Shown: piece by piece, positions 52,362 through 63,506 of the stretch
Numbering within the stretch: position 1 is the first letter of the stretch
Layout: each line of letters begins with the position of its first letter
NCBI GenBank assembly: GCA_037176885.1
Contig: JAWWNJ010000116.1
Coordinates: forward strand, 124,001 to 188,000
Source: Favolaschia claudopus
Taxonomy: Eukaryota > Basidiomycota > Agaricomycetes > Agaricales > Mycenaceae
Length of the DNA stretch: 64,000 bases
Direction of reading: 5' to 3'
Program-made: the position numbers and the translations under genes
Notes under the pieces: generated by a model
What the model saw: only the letters and a program-made list of their open reading frames with translations
What the model was told of the DNA's origin: nothing
Database searches by the model: none

Positions 52362-54241
52362 TTAATTGCATACATGGCCTATAGCATTGAGCACGCGTAA
52401 AAACATATCACCGTCGACTACATCCACAAGATAATGAAAGTTGCGACGCGAGTTTGATGGTCCCTGAGCATGAGCCAACAATGCACCTCGGATGACAAAG
52501 TCCATGAGGAGGAAAGTCAAGTCTACCTCCTCCTCGAACACAACACAGCCGTCCCACGAAGTTTTCGGCCGCCACTTGTTGGGCTTCATATTTTGCACAA
52601 CAGCAAGATCCACAACACGACCTGAGGGCAGCTGGCAGCGAACGAGGAATCGCAATCGAGCACATGCGACGCCCGGTTGATCAGAGTTGAAAAGGACACA
52701 ATCGTACCGAGGCCCAGAATTGTACCAGTTACTGTTGCAGCGCAAAATATCCTCAGCATTGGTCCAGTCATCCTTTGACTGATACGCAATGTAAACACAT
52801 TGAAATATCTCGATCTGTATGTGCGATAAGTTTGCGCAAGGAAAAAGAGAAAGAAACACTTGCCATGATCGTGTCCTCGTAAGTCAGATATTCGTCGGGA
52901 AATTGCGAGTGCAGAAATTCTCGAAGACGAGGATCAAGAGCACGGTATATGGGATTATTTCCCCCATGTAAATCCTCGTAACTGCGGCTGTCGCCATACT
53001 GCAGTGGCGAGCCAAAAATCCACTGGTTCTCCCCATTTGCGGGCGGGATCCGTGATTTCGGGACACGCCGTGCGGAGCCTTGTTTGAACTGAGCAACATC
53101 GGCTTCTTGATTTGTGGCATCGGTGTCGCTGCTGGCGTCTGACAATTCAGCCGTTTGCGAAGCGCGCCTGAAAAAATCGTCAATCAACAGGCGCGTCCGA
53201 GCGACAACCTCTTGATCCTCGTCGCGAATAGAAATCTGCTTATTCTAAGTGTTTTCATTGGAGTAAGATTCAACATTAGCTCACCTGGGCTTCCGTGTTG
53301 CGCTTATTTGTCTGGCCATAGTGTTGTTTGACTTCTTGGTGTATTCCCTCCCCCGTTCGAGTGGTACCGTTGCGCAGCACACCCTTCAAACGAACATCAT
53401 CGAGGGCGTGTATAAGATAGTGTTGTTTCGGAAACTTGAAGCTCTTGTCGTAGTCCTCGGAAACGCGCTTCAGATAGAACTAGTCAGCAACTCGAGCTTA
53501 ATGTAAAATGGTGGCCGTACCTTGCACCATTTTTCGTAACGGATGTTCCACATGAAATGCTGAATAAATCAGTATCTAGACAAGCTTTCCAAATAAACTC
53601 ATACCGGTACGTCGTGCAGACCGTGGTCCATCAAGAGCTTATCTCGTTGAGCTGCTGTGGGAGCACACCTGGCTCTTTCAACCACATTCCGCATCGCTTC
53701 AGAGCTGCGCAACGGAAAGAACTGATGAAGGCAGTCGAGCATCTCGTGAGAAACGAGACAGCGGGGGCAAGGGTGTTTCGCTCGGTTAGCTCGGCAACAG
53801 GTGAAGCTCCACGCCTCCTCAAAATCCAAGGACTCAATTAAGAACCCCGGATAAAGGTTGCGAACCACATCATCACCGCAACGGACAGGTTCCCCAAACC
53901 ATGACTTTTTCCAGATCGTTTCGAAGAGCTTTTCCATGACTTGCTGGTAGATTTCACGCTTGAATTGATTGAATTCGTAGTTTTGACGCTCCGTACGATT
54001 TTTGGAATGACCAGGGTCTTCAACCTAAGAAAATCGAATTCCAAACGAATTCTGCTTTCGCTGAGAGTGAAGAAACACACACCATAATCATGAATCCAAT
54101 TATGACTCCGCCTCCATTGCCCGATGCGTTTCTGATCTCGGACGGCAGCCAGAGAGCACGGAGCACGATAGGAAACATCTTGACGTGGCTCGTTACAAGA
54201 CCCTTGTCCAGCCAGATGTGAAGCGGTAGCCAGCAGTGCAT
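52362..54241 (-). CDS. Plavaka-type (CACTA-like) transposase, 5'-truncated, C-terminal part intact
   Basis: Six exons (54241-54083, 54024-53605, 53559-53521, 53479-53285, 53235 to about 52865, then to 52362) read as one protein. Regions in order: LPLHIWLDKGLVTSHVKMFP, EIRNASGNGGGVIIGFM, FKREIYQQVMEKLFETI, the cysteine-histidine segment KHPCPRCLVSHE, GLHDVPVHFMWNIRYEKW, then FKFPKQHYLIHALDDVRLKG with VLRNGTTRTGEGIHQEVK, and a well-kept C-terminal domain ending LNAIGHVCN. This order is characteristic of Plavaka transposases of mushrooms. The last intron uses GC-AG (GCAAGT donor). The N-terminal third, including the expected first catalytic residues, is absent upstream of 54241, where a plus-strand gene begins. 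The enzyme cannot be complete as it stands. Confidence 0.8.
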
Positions 54242-54243
54242 GA

Positions 54244-55188
54244 GTGGATTTGCAATCGTGGCTGGTGCATACGGTACGTGCCAAGAAAAAATCTCCGCAA
54301 AAAACTGACAAGTCGGTTCAGTTCAACAAGGCGATGGATAGGCAGCGGTCAAATACCTCCAGTCGTCTTCGCAACGATATTGGAGCTGTCTTCGTCGCCC
54401 ATCTACACCCTCGCGTTGGCGATGCTTTGGACATTCAAGATATGGCGCTCCGTGCTGGGTACGCCGACCTCATTGGCGGGAGAAAGGACGACTCCGACAA
54501 AATAACATTTCATCCATTTGATGCACCGGCCCTGCATAGCGACGGCGCGGACCGCCTCAACGTCGAAACATTCCTGAAAAACAAGCTTGTCATGCATGTA
54601 TGTATCATGAAATTGTGGCGCGAGTTGTGAAACTTACATTTGCAGGTCGCTGCCGCCGTCATTTATGGGAAGAAAAAACCTATCAAGATGGCGACCAACA
54701 AGCCATGCGTTTCCGGGCCCCGTTGCATGCAACAGATGCACAATATTTCGAACTCCACACCAGGCTTTGTTGCCTGCGCAGGTGCTCTTGTGAGTCCGAA
54801 TACTTTGACAGCCGGCTGACACTTACTTCTATGCGAGACGCTTTGGGCCCTGTCGATGGACGTCGAGCTCAAGAAGAAAGGTCAGCAAACAGGAATCAAT
54901 TGGTACTCATGCTACGAATCGTACCTGCGTTACCTTCTTGAGGGGCTTCGCAATCGCTCCAAGCCCGTTCTCGCACTTTTCAGAGAGTGGGATGCGGAGC
55001 TTTTCCCGGACAGTGAAATGAGTCTTGGGGATGTCAGAGTCACGAATGGCGCTGCCGGTGGTGACGAGCTGGATGCTGCGTTGGATGCGATCAGAAATGC
55101 CGAGGTCGAGGAGGAGGAGGACGTTGACATGGACAATGCGGGGGATGGCGAGACCGGTAATGGCGAGGAGAGTGGTGATGACCAGTAA
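54244..55188 (+). CDS. Three-exon hypothetical protein, probably DNA-element associated
   Basis: Exons about 54244-54597, 54647-54793 and 54842-55188 join in frame across GT-AG introns. Text includes FNKAMDRQRSNTSSRLRNDI, GAVFVAHLHPRVGDALDIQD, FDAPALHSDGADRLNVETFL, CMQQMHNISNSTPGFVACAG and YESYLRYLLEGLRNRSKPVL, ending in an acidic tail (EVEEEEDVDMDNAGDGETGN). The middle pattern (STPGFVACAG followed by a 40-residue helical part) is a form I have seen in many predicted mushroom proteins near Plavaka transposases, without known function. No ATG is seen at the left edge; the gene abuts the truncated transposase, so its start may be lost. Confidence 0.55.
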
Positions 55189-55250
55189 ATCACTCGAGCA
55201 ATGCAATTGGAACAAAAAGAATATATTGTTTCGTATGAAAAAAAAAGATT

Positions 55251-56144
55251 TTAGTCATTACATCTCCTCGTCAAAACCTTTCGCTTCGTTGGGGATGGTG
55301 AGGCGATGTTCTCCTTGCCTGAGATGTAAAGCTGGGGGGATTTGGTGCCATAGATTGCAGACCGCACAGATTCTTCAAGCTCCCGACTATTCGCATCCCG
55401 TTCCGGAGTGCTGAGACGTAAGGAGCTTTGATGGATGAGGGGCGAGTCGATGCGACTGAGTGGGCTGTCGTTCCCAACACATGCGTCGTGATGGACGCGG
55501 AATCGCTTGGGCGGAGGAGTAGTCGGTGGACTGGCGGTTGCACGCCGAGCCACAGATAGTCTGGGCGCGGCTGCCGACGGGATGTAATGAATGAATTGAA
55601 TTAATGGAAAGTACTATTACGCACCGGGCATACCGCGGATCTCGTCCCGCATGAGCTTCAACTCGCATTCCAGTTGCTTCACCGTGTCCTCCAGCACCAA
55701 AATCCGGCCGGATACGTCTTCATTTGTCGACGAGGAGACATTGGGAATCCAGGCATCGCGTTGACGGCGAGCCTTCCGAGATGATTTGGCGCGCTGCGTG
55801 GCGGCGATGCGCTCGGGTTCTGAGTCCGAGACGTGTGAGATGTCTGAGGACGAGCGACGAAGGGTAGCAGAGGTAGGAGACATGAATGATGTCGCCAGAG
55901 GAAGGTCTGGCTGTTACGTACCTTGCTCCAGAGGAGGGTACGTAACAATTCCCACACCTTTCTCTGATCTCCACCATTCCAGTCCATCCTGCGGCGCAAA
56001 CCGTGTGATGTCTTTCGAGTTGAAGTAACAAATTGAGCATGGTAGGGCATTGAATGGGTAAGGGTGAGTGGTAAACGAACCGTGATGAGATGAAGGTTTG
56101 GTGAGAGAAGAGGTTTGATCCGTAGGGGTATTGACACCTGTCAA
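55251..56144 (-). CDS. Three-exon intact hypothetical protein with coiled coil
   Basis: Exons 56144-55922, 55843-55625 and 55570-55251 give 762 bases, a 253-residue protein starting MTGVNTPTDQTSSLTKPSSH. Exon 1 has PCSICYFNSKDITRF and GLEWWRSEKGVGIVTYPPLE. Exon 2 is charged (SDSEPERIAATQRAKSSRKA) and ends in a clear heptad stretch, GRILVLEDTVKQLECELKLM. Exon 3 is Pro/Ser-rich with basic patches (TPPPKRFRVHH, SPTKRKVLTRR). Splice phases fit exactly, so it looks expressed or recently active. I do not recognise a family; a nuclear, DNA-associated role is only a guess from composition. Confidence 0.65.
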
Positions 56145-56215
56145 TTCGGACTTACGGCGCGAAATCTTTCTTGTCTTCTCCGCTCATTTGTGCAACGCGA
56201 TTCCCGAGGACCCAG

Positions 56216-56610
56216 GATAATTGACCCAAATGCCTGGTCCGAATCCTGACAAATTTTGGAAATTTTTGACGATTTGCCTGTGTCAAATCCTGACAAAGTC
56301 GACCCAAAGTCCCAAAATGCCTGGGTCAAATCCTGACAAATCTCGGGTCGGCGAGGGACTTTTTCGCCAGCAGGCAACCGGCAGGTGTGTGATTTCGCTG
56401 TTTTTGCGTCAATTTCGATGCAACGAGCGCAGAAACGACGCAGAAACCGCGTTCTGAGCGAAAAATGGCTTTTTACAGCCAAAAAATGGATTTTTCGACT
56501 CAATTCCCAGGATTTTGATGGCAAAATCCGGCGGAGGCCTGTGTCAATCCTGACAAAATCGTCTCGAGCCGAAAATTTTCGTCCTGACAAATTTGGCCCC
56601 ATGCGGAACA
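56216..56610. repeat. Cluster of TCCTGACAAA words
   Basis: TCCTGACAAA occurs five times (about 56246, 56288, 56331, 56548 and 56582), mostly after TCAAA or TGTCAA and often near GCCTGTGTCAA or TGCCTGGGTC. The spacing is irregular. No gene is seen. Confidence 0.7.
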
Positions 56611-56619
56611 GGCATTTTG

Positions 56620-57386
56620 GTCACTTGTCAGTGGTCCTGATTCCCGTTCCCAATGTCTGGTCAGTGCTCTAAAACCGGGGAAACTGTTGTTTGACTGAAG
56701 TTTTTGCCTTTAGGTGGACTCCCGCCCTCCTTTGGGGATGTACAGCTGGGCATTGACTTCGTGTCAGACCCAAATGGCTTTGACTTCGCGTCGGCCAGAG
56801 GCTCTGACTGTGCGTCGGCCTCTTTCACGGCTCGGGTCATGGATCGAGTTGAGTCGATCCGAGGTGAGTGCCAGAACTTGCAATCTCGGCACCGCACTCA
56901 GAGGTAAGTGAATATCTTCATGCTCTTTTGTTCTCTCCCTTCGCTCCTCCCCCTCTCATCTTGCCGCTCGACACATCCCTCGGCCTTCTCGGCCATCCCT
57001 TCAATTCTTTAGTTTACCGCTTCTTATGCCCGTTCATCTTGCCCGACTCGACTCTTCTTTTCATTTCGTCTTCCACCTCTCATTTACATCTCATGCTCTT
57101 GCTACTCACGTTGACCGACCGGTACAGATTCGACGTTTAATCCTGAATCTGAATCTGTTCAGTTTGTACGTTCATTCGGAAATCCTTCGATTCATCCACT
57201 AACCACATTCTTCGACAGATAGGCTGGAACTCCGAATCAATCGACGAATCAACTGCACGAACAGATTGGTCAGTGCAGGGTAGCGGTGAGTTCAACGGCT
57301 TGTTCTCGATCTTGGCAGTCAGATATTACTTGATGCTAGTATCGTCTCGCAGGTGTATCATTCCATTCGAGTTCAGACTGCTTCAT
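56620..57386. other. No gene recognised
   Basis: One frame (GLPPSFGDVQLGIDFVSDPN then GFDFASARGSDCASASFTAR) looks protein-like over about 60 residues (56710-56905) but has no start or continuation. The remainder is pyrimidine-rich. Confidence 0.35.
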
Positions 57387-58198
57387 CTAAGCCGAATTGC
57401 TGATATTTGGCGTCCAAATCACCAACGCCGATCCGCGCATGTAAGTCCCTAACACAGTGAACGCTTTGGCACCTTCATCGCTGTCTAGGTAAGCCATAAT
57501 GACCTTCAGATCAGCGGGAAGCATGGGCAGAGCTTGAGTCGCAGTGCCCGTCCGGCTATGACGGTTCTTGAGCGACTCGTAGTACGTCTTGAAGCCGCTT
57601 TGAAAAACGGGATTCCCCTCCCATTTCTGAGTATGCGAGTTATACTTCCAAAAATCACCCTGACATCCGCATACCCTGTGCAAAGTCGACGAAAATCATT
57701 GACAATCTCAATGATGCAAGTGACTTACCGCTCGAAATAATCCTTGAAAGCAGAGCGAATTCCTTCTGCAGAGGCGAAGCTTCGCTCCAAGTGCTCGCAT
57801 TTATATGCATTGAGAGCACGCAATGCCAACGGGGTATGTTCTCCTATAACATCGAATGCATCTGCCGAAATTTCGTCGTCCAAACGGCCCTCGGAAGTCC
57901 ACTCTTCAAGCCATTTCTTCCCGCTTTTGACGTAGTTTGCATAGCCGTTCTTTGTTCGCGCAGCTTTGTACCATTCATCCGTTGTCTGCTGACTGTGTTT
58001 GAGAAGGGAGGTGGATGAGGGCCGCGCAGCCGCCGCCGCCGACTCCGCAGGTGCAGCTTTAGACTGGCGGGTTTTCTTTGGTCCAGTCTTTTTTACAGAC
58101 GCTTTAGTTGCCGATTTTGTAGCCCCAGATTTCGCAGACTTTGTGGCCAGAGTCGAAGATGCTTTCGTTTGAGACCGGAGGGTACGGGTGGGGCCCAT
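57387..58198 (-). CDS. Fragment of a recombinase-like (Crypton-type) mushroom protein family
   Basis: Exon 1 (58198-57729) starts MGPTRTLRSQTKASSTLATK with a basic Ala/Lys-rich leader, then NGYANYVKSGKKWLEEW, DAFDVIGEHTPLALRALNAY and SFASAEGIRSAFKDYFE. Exon 2 (57675-57387) continues RVCGCQGDFWKYNSHTQKWE, NPVFQSGFKTYYESLKNRHS and ALPMLPADLKVIMAYLDS, and stops. The two exons join in frame (252 residues). This is the N-terminal part of a protein family common in mushrooms whose later part resembles tyrosine recombinases; that part is missing, and the tail after AYLDS is degraded. The family link is from memory of such proteins, not a search. Confidence 0.55.
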
Positions 58199-58414
58199 AT
58201 TGATGCAAGCAGAGTTGTGCTGGACCAATTAGGGCCTTCTTAAGTAATATTTTCAAAAAGTACATGGCCGACGTTGAATCACACAGTTCGAAAGTGTTAC
58301 TGGAAAGCGGTTCAACTTGAAGGGTTGCGTTCACACGGTTCAAGCCGGCGCTTGCCTCATTGGGAAGTGCTTAAATTTAACACTTCGGTTCTCTAAATTT
58401 CCCCGGACTATGAC

Positions 58415-59394
58415 CTACATAGCAGCATAAGATTTCTGGGAAACAACAGGTACAGCTAAATGTCCATGTTCAGAGTCATTGGAATCAGATTCAGACTCTG
58501 TAGTAGCAGAGGCATTTGCCTTGTCACGGCGCTTTCTAGGTCTCGCTTTCTCAGACTTCTGCTTGTCATTCTTCTTGGAGTCCTTTGATCCCTGCGCTAG
58601 ATTCTTCAACTGATAGCAGTTATGGGATTTGTTTTGTCCATGTATAAGGCAATGTTTATCGCCCTTGGCAGATGGTTTTCCTTTGCCAGGGTTTGTGGAT
58701 TTAGCAGCTAGAGCAGTGTCGTCGCTGTCCTCACTCTTTGGCCAAGAGTGATCAGGCGAGCACGAGCTTTATCCCAAGTTATGCCTGTACCAAGAGAGGA
58801 CACAATGTTCCCTTTAATGCCTGTGCAGTAGCTATCATCTGGTAGAGTGCTGAGCAGAATGAGAGGCTGAAGCTCTGGGGGAAATGGAAATTCCAGGCGT
58901 GCAAGCCTATCAAAACAGGTCTTGATAGCAGCTACATGAGAAAGAATTTTGTTGCGATCCATAAACTCTGGTTCGCCTTCAATAACGAGCTTGGTGCTAA
59001 AAAGTTCTGCTAGACCACCCATTGCGGAATCGGCACGATTTTCTGCTTCAAAGCGCTGGCGCAGTTTAGCCCAGAGAAGTCCAGCATTAGATTCGTTGAC
59101 ATACTCTGTGCGCAGTTCTGCTGAAAGAACCTTCTGAATGACACCTAAAGCACGGCTATTACTTTCACCAGGGGTATCCTTGAAAGCTACGCCAGCAACA
59201 GGAGCTGTGGCAGGCAGAGGAGTAACAGCAGCAGCAGCAACAGTGGCATCAGCTGCATTTGCAGCGAGGATAACGAATTCAAGCAGAGTGTAGACTCCCT
59301 GTAGGCGCAGTTCCACTGTAGCATTAACATGAAAAATTGGCCAGTCTTCTGCTCCGGGAAGCTCAGAAGAAGCCGAGTTTGCCGCAGTTGACAT
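58415..59394 (-). pseudogene. Ty1/Copia gag fragment with zinc-binding motif
   Basis: From ATG at 59394 (MSTAANSASSELPGAEDW) the protein reads LQGVYTLLEFVIL, ALGVIQKVLSAELRTEY, NAGLLWAKLRQRFEA and RLARLEFPFPPELQPLILLS, typical of Copia Gag. After a frameshift or unrecognised intron near 58730 it continues SEDSDDTALAAKSTNPGKGK and CLIHGQNKSHNCYQLKNLA, a C-x3-H type zinc region before the protease. Coding text ends at 58415 with a stop; protease, integrase and RT are missing. The 5' leader continues to the MITE at 59499 and beyond it. Confidence 0.8.
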
Positions 59395-59498
59395 TGTGTG
59401 AGAAGTCCGAGGTGAGATAACCAGAGTCCGAGGGAATTTCGGCAACAGGTCGCGTGATTGATTGATTGATACAAGTCTGTGCTTGTGATGCTTCGAGC

Positions 59499-59771
59499 AG
59501 GCCCCCGGTCACTGACATATAGGTCTGTAACATTGAAAATCCGAATTTTGGCCTGATTTACTCTATTTTTCGGCACTGATGGCGCTCTGGCGGCTTCAAA
59601 AACCACGATTTTTTTCTGAAAATGCGCGCAAACGCTTAGTTTAGAGGAGCTGCATCGCCCTATCTAGTCAAAACCTCCGTCAGATGGCTGGTTCGCGAAA
59701 TAGACCTCTCAAATTGGACGTTGTTTTACTCTATGGATGTTACAGACCTATATGTCAGTGACCGGGGGCCT
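59499..59771. mobile_element. hAT-type MITE, 273 bp, 8-bp target duplication
   Basis: The ends are AGGCCCCCGGTCACTGACAT and its inverse (match through TAGGTCTGTAACAT). CTTCGAGC flanks both sides (59491-59498 and 59772-59779). It lies in the leader of the Copia fragment. The terminal AGGCCCC equals that of the MITE at 42497. Confidence 0.95.
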
Positions 59772-59779
59772 CTTCGAGC

Positions 59780-60075
59780 TCTGATGAGCGAGCAGGTGAG
59801 TCTTCCAATAGGTACGTCTTCAGAGAGCTAGCGCTCGGTGGCCCATAACCTAACAGATTTGCTGCGGATCTCTCGCCCATCTTTCGCGTGTTTTTCTCGT
59901 TCTAACAGTATTTTTTGACCCGCCTTGGGTTTCGTTCGGCCTCGTTGTCCCCAATAAAAGTGTTGGATTCTGCGGTCTGGAGGCCTCCAAATTATAATTT
60001 ACTCTTGCGCGGATCGACACTCGTCGCTGATACTCTAAATTTCGCACCGAGAATCTTCCCACTTTGAGGTCAGCT
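59780..60075 (-). mobile_element. Probable Copia leader and 5' LTR remnant
   Basis: On the minus strand CTGTTAGGTTATGGGCCACC near 59840-59860 has the look of an LTR end followed by a primer-binding site, upstream of the gag start. The upstream limit of the LTR cannot be fixed because no second LTR is in the window. Confidence 0.4.
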
Positions 60076-60122
60076 TTACTCTAAGGACTCGGGTCCGGGG
60101 ACCTGATTCAGATTGACTTCAG

Positions 60123-60708
60123 ATGCCAATATCGGCGTGTGGAACCGACGGAGCTATATCTATGCGATGGCAGTTTGACTCCTGTGATATTATAGCTAAG
60201 ATGTGCTTGTTTCTTGCATTTGCCTTCTGTTTCCTCTGGAGCACAATTATATCCGTGTGTGCGATCATTCTCAGCGTAACCTCTTGTAAGAGTAAACTTT
60301 CTACTGGACTAACTACGCTACAAGTGACTCCCGTAGTTGCTAAGTTCGGCACCTTTGCCACCCAAGTGGCCCTTAGTCTGGAAATAGCAGTATGCCTGCT
60401 TCTTATCGGAATATCAACGATTGGGTGAGTCAATAATAATTAGCATCGCTCGGTTCTGATGGCTTGCACATAGAACGATGTTCATTATGAAAAGCATGAA
60501 CGCATTGAAGCGAGAGTCGTTCAATGCTTTTCGAAACCTACTTTGCGTCCATTTTGCTATAAGCCTCTGTGTGGGAATCAGATTTCTGGTAGTCCTGTTT
60601 CATGAGAGGCTTGGCGCCCAACTGAAAGCCATTGCTATGACGTTTTCGCTTATTGGATGGCTTTTGGAATCTGGTTTGGTCACCACAATTTTTATTTTAA
60701 CAAACTGA
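60123..60708 (+). CDS. Small multi-pass membrane protein, two exons
   Basis: Exon 1 (60123-60424) and exon 2 (60474-60708) join at a GT-AG intron to give 178 residues with the frame intact. Four hydrophobic segments are visible: CLFLAFAFCFLWSTIISVCA, VALSLEIAVCLLLIGISTIG, LLCVHFAISLCVGIRFLVVL and AIAMTFSLIGWLLESGLVTT. The layout resembles the C-terminal half of the seven-helix fungal membrane proteins that are abundant in mushrooms, but a full-length relative would be longer, so this may be a truncated member. MKSMNALKRESFNAFRN lies between helices two and three. The ATG at 60123 is the first in frame; an upstream exon is possible. Confidence 0.5.
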
Positions 60709-60719
60709 GTGTGCGTTGT

Positions 60720-61117
60720 TTGTGATAGGTGCAATCTTAGTTCTTGCCTGAAGCCCAAAAGGGATTGAGAAAGAAGAAGATACAGTCGTTAACGGGGAAG
60801 GGCAATGGATAGCGTTCCCGGCTGATTTCCCGATGGAAAGCGCACCAAAAGTGGTGGTTTTTTGTGCCAGGGTAGCAGGCCTCGTGAAAGTTCAAAGTAG
60901 GTAGGACTTCATTAAAAGTTAAAGGAATTCGTAGCGCCGCGAAAGAAGAACCACAAGGAGGTCTTGAGCGGAGGTGTTTTGCAAATAACAGTTGTATTGC
61001 TGGTTATATAGCAGCAAACAATGATGCGATTTGGAAGACTCTACGTATACCTGTCTTTGATGTCCATGAATGGTGGATTTGAAACTCGCGCCGGGAACTT
61101 TGTCACAAATGTGAGTA
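60720..61117. other. No gene recognised
   Basis: No coding text or element ends were found here. Confidence 0.4.
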
Positions 61118-61569
61118 CAGTCGTCCGACTCGTCACTGTCCTAACCCATACCTCTGATAACCCATACTCAGCTGTAACCCATACTTTTTTTGGCCCCACC
61201 AAGTTGGTTTGCCGTGAAATGGAGGCCATAACCCATAACTCTCTCATACCCTATAATCCATACCTTCTGTGAAGGTCATAACCCATAAAATTTCTATATC
61301 GGGCCCTTCAACCGGCATGGTTTGAGATGATTTCTGCAAAATTGTAAGGTGCACCGAAATCACGCATATTTACGCCAAATCCGAGTTGATGGGCCATTTT
61401 ACCACTGTTCATGTGCACGATCATGGATGAGGTAAGTGTTCCCGCACCCCATATATAGTAATATCTCACGGAAAACGTGACCTAACACTGCCTCTGATCT
61501 CCTTTGAACTGTGATAACCCATACTTTGAGGTGTATCCCGAGGGCTATGGGTAATGACAGTGACGACTG
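61118..61569. mobile_element. TA-flanked MITE with internal TAACCCATA repeats
   Basis: The ends are CAGTCGTC and its inverse, with a further inverted CACTGTC and TACCCATA nearby; TA lies at 61116-61117 and 61570-61571. Inside, TAACCCATA-type words occur about seven times, mostly forward in the left half and inverted near the right end. Confidence 0.7.
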
Positions 61570-61616
61570 TATACTTGTGACCCGAACTCTGATTTGGTGC
61601 GCATTTTAAGCCCGCT

Positions 61617-62010
61617 TCAGGCGCGTTGTTCCGCGTCTGTCAGTAGTGCGTCAAGTCTGGCAGCCTCTTCATGGTTCTTGTATGGCTCACTCTCCTGATT
61701 TGTGTATTTTTCAGACTCACTCGTAAAGCCAGGGCTGAGAACACGTCCAACCGAGTGGCACACATCACCGGGTGTGACGGTGTTCGTCACGACAAACCTG
61801 GAAGGAAGAACAACAGCAATACAATTCGGATTGTTCATCCCATCAGGCTCTTACATATAAGATAAGTTAGCATCGCTATATAAGTCTAACAGTCCACCTA
61901 ACTTCAACCTCTACATTACTTATCGTATACGTAAAAAAATCAAGAATCCACAAGAGAATCCACGCAAGCTCCCCCTCCTGTAGGCCGGGCACCGGCATAC
62001 ACAACCTACG
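61617..62010. repeat. Stretch related to 28.3 kb repeat
   Basis: CAAGCTCCCCCTCCTGTAGG followed by CCGG and ACCGGCATAC (about 61966-62000) matches the minus strand near 28325-28365. A short minus-strand frame (61838-61617) precedes it. It is probably the tail of an unidentified repeat. Confidence 0.4.
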
Positions 62011-63506
62011 TTTTAATTCAGGGCTACTGTCAATTTTCCCGATTTTTTCGGCGCCTGCGGCGCGCTGTGGAATTCAACTCGAGAGGCCAGATAACCGTGT
62101 GAAATTGCCGTTTTTGGCGGTATCGCCCGGTAATGCACTGGAGACCGAGCCCGGTCGCGTGGTTATGAATCTATATGAAGTTTGATTAATCAATTGCGGT
62201 ATAGGCCGCAAATCACGTTTAAGCAATGCTCTGCTGAACACCTACCTGGGCCTGTGCATGAACCTGCGGCCCCGCTTGCATTGGCACTGCGCAAGTCGGA
62301 TTAATCAGAGGTCGTTAATCAATGTTTAACAGAACACTGAAATCAAGACGGGGGAAGAATCAAATTTATTGACTATCTGTAGATAATCACTGTTTATGTT
62401 ACAAATTAACAAAACGGTTTAAGCAGTGTTCATCCGACAGATTAGGAGAACAAATGGTCCGTTTAACAAAACAGCAACCTCGATGCAAACGTGAAGGGAA
62501 GAAGAACGGAAGGACAATTTGAATGAGACTCACAATCACAACATTGTTGACGCAGTGAATCTCAAGCGCTGCACTCCCTTACCCACACAACTACAATTCA
62601 AAATTGTCGGCAAAAGACATCACGTGAACAGACGGTGCTTACCATTCCGAGACGATGCGTACAGAGTACGAGTAGCAGCTCGACGTTGAGGCGGCTGAAC
62701 GGATTCCCCGCGCAGATGGAAACAGCCTTGTTTCCGCTGTTGTCAGTTATGTAGGTAGATGCGCGAGGGAGTGCTTCGAAGGCGTCAGGATGACGTCCGT
62801 GTGTCAAGCGCAGAGCGCGATGTCTTCGCGGAAGTCGGTGTCGAGAGGCGGGAGAGGATGTGTGAGTGGAAGCAAATGGAGATAGGTAAATAAACACACC
62901 TCGTTGCCCCGTATGAGTAGCCAGATGGAAGCGATGCATAGCTGGTGTGCAGGGATTGAGATAACTGTCAGTGTAGGTGTTGACGAGTGGGAATAAAGTC
63001 GGCATCTCGAGGAGGAATTGGGTACGCCGGCGTCGGATCAGAAAGAAGAGGGATGGCGCACAATGATAATGGGAGGGAGCGGGAGTGGGTCGGGAGGCGG
63101 AAAAGTGTCGGGTTGCTAGATAGCGGATTCAGCAGGCAGTTGCGTGGTGATATTCTTAAGAGTGTCGGTGAGGGAGAAGGCGGAAGGTGTTCGAACCCGG
63201 AGGCAAACACCATGCAAGGGGCGTAGGGCAGGCGATGACAGCGACGGGGGCTGCGAGAATGCCGATGGGTGGGAGAAATAGAGAAAAGTGAGTCGACGTA
63301 CTTATTCCCTCGATGAATCTCACTGACTCCTCACGCTGTAAGGCGGTGACGATGGGTACTGCTGTCTGCGGGAGAGTGCCCTTAGCGAGATGACTGAAGA
63401 TAAATCCGCAGATTCCAAGTATTTTTACGTTTTCTCTAAGGTCGATGGATCGGCGAAGTGTCGGATATGCCAGGAAGGAATGTGATATGTGATTCCCAAT
63501 TAAGGC
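62011..63506. other. No gene confirmed
   Basis: A minus-strand piece at about 63300-63470 reads LRENVKILGICGFIFSHLAK and GTLPQTAVPIVTALQREESV, which looks protein-like but is isolated. Other frames on both strands overlap and seem due to composition. Confidence 0.35.

Noticed and set aside
59187..59606. Minus-strand leucine-rich frame (LLLLLLLLLCLPQ)
   Set aside because: It is an alternative frame of the Copia gag Ala/Pro stretch and crosses a MITE boundary.
63183..63210. GTGTTCGAACCCGGAGG as a tRNA B box
   Set aside because: No matching A box, acceptor stem or cloverleaf could be drawn around it.
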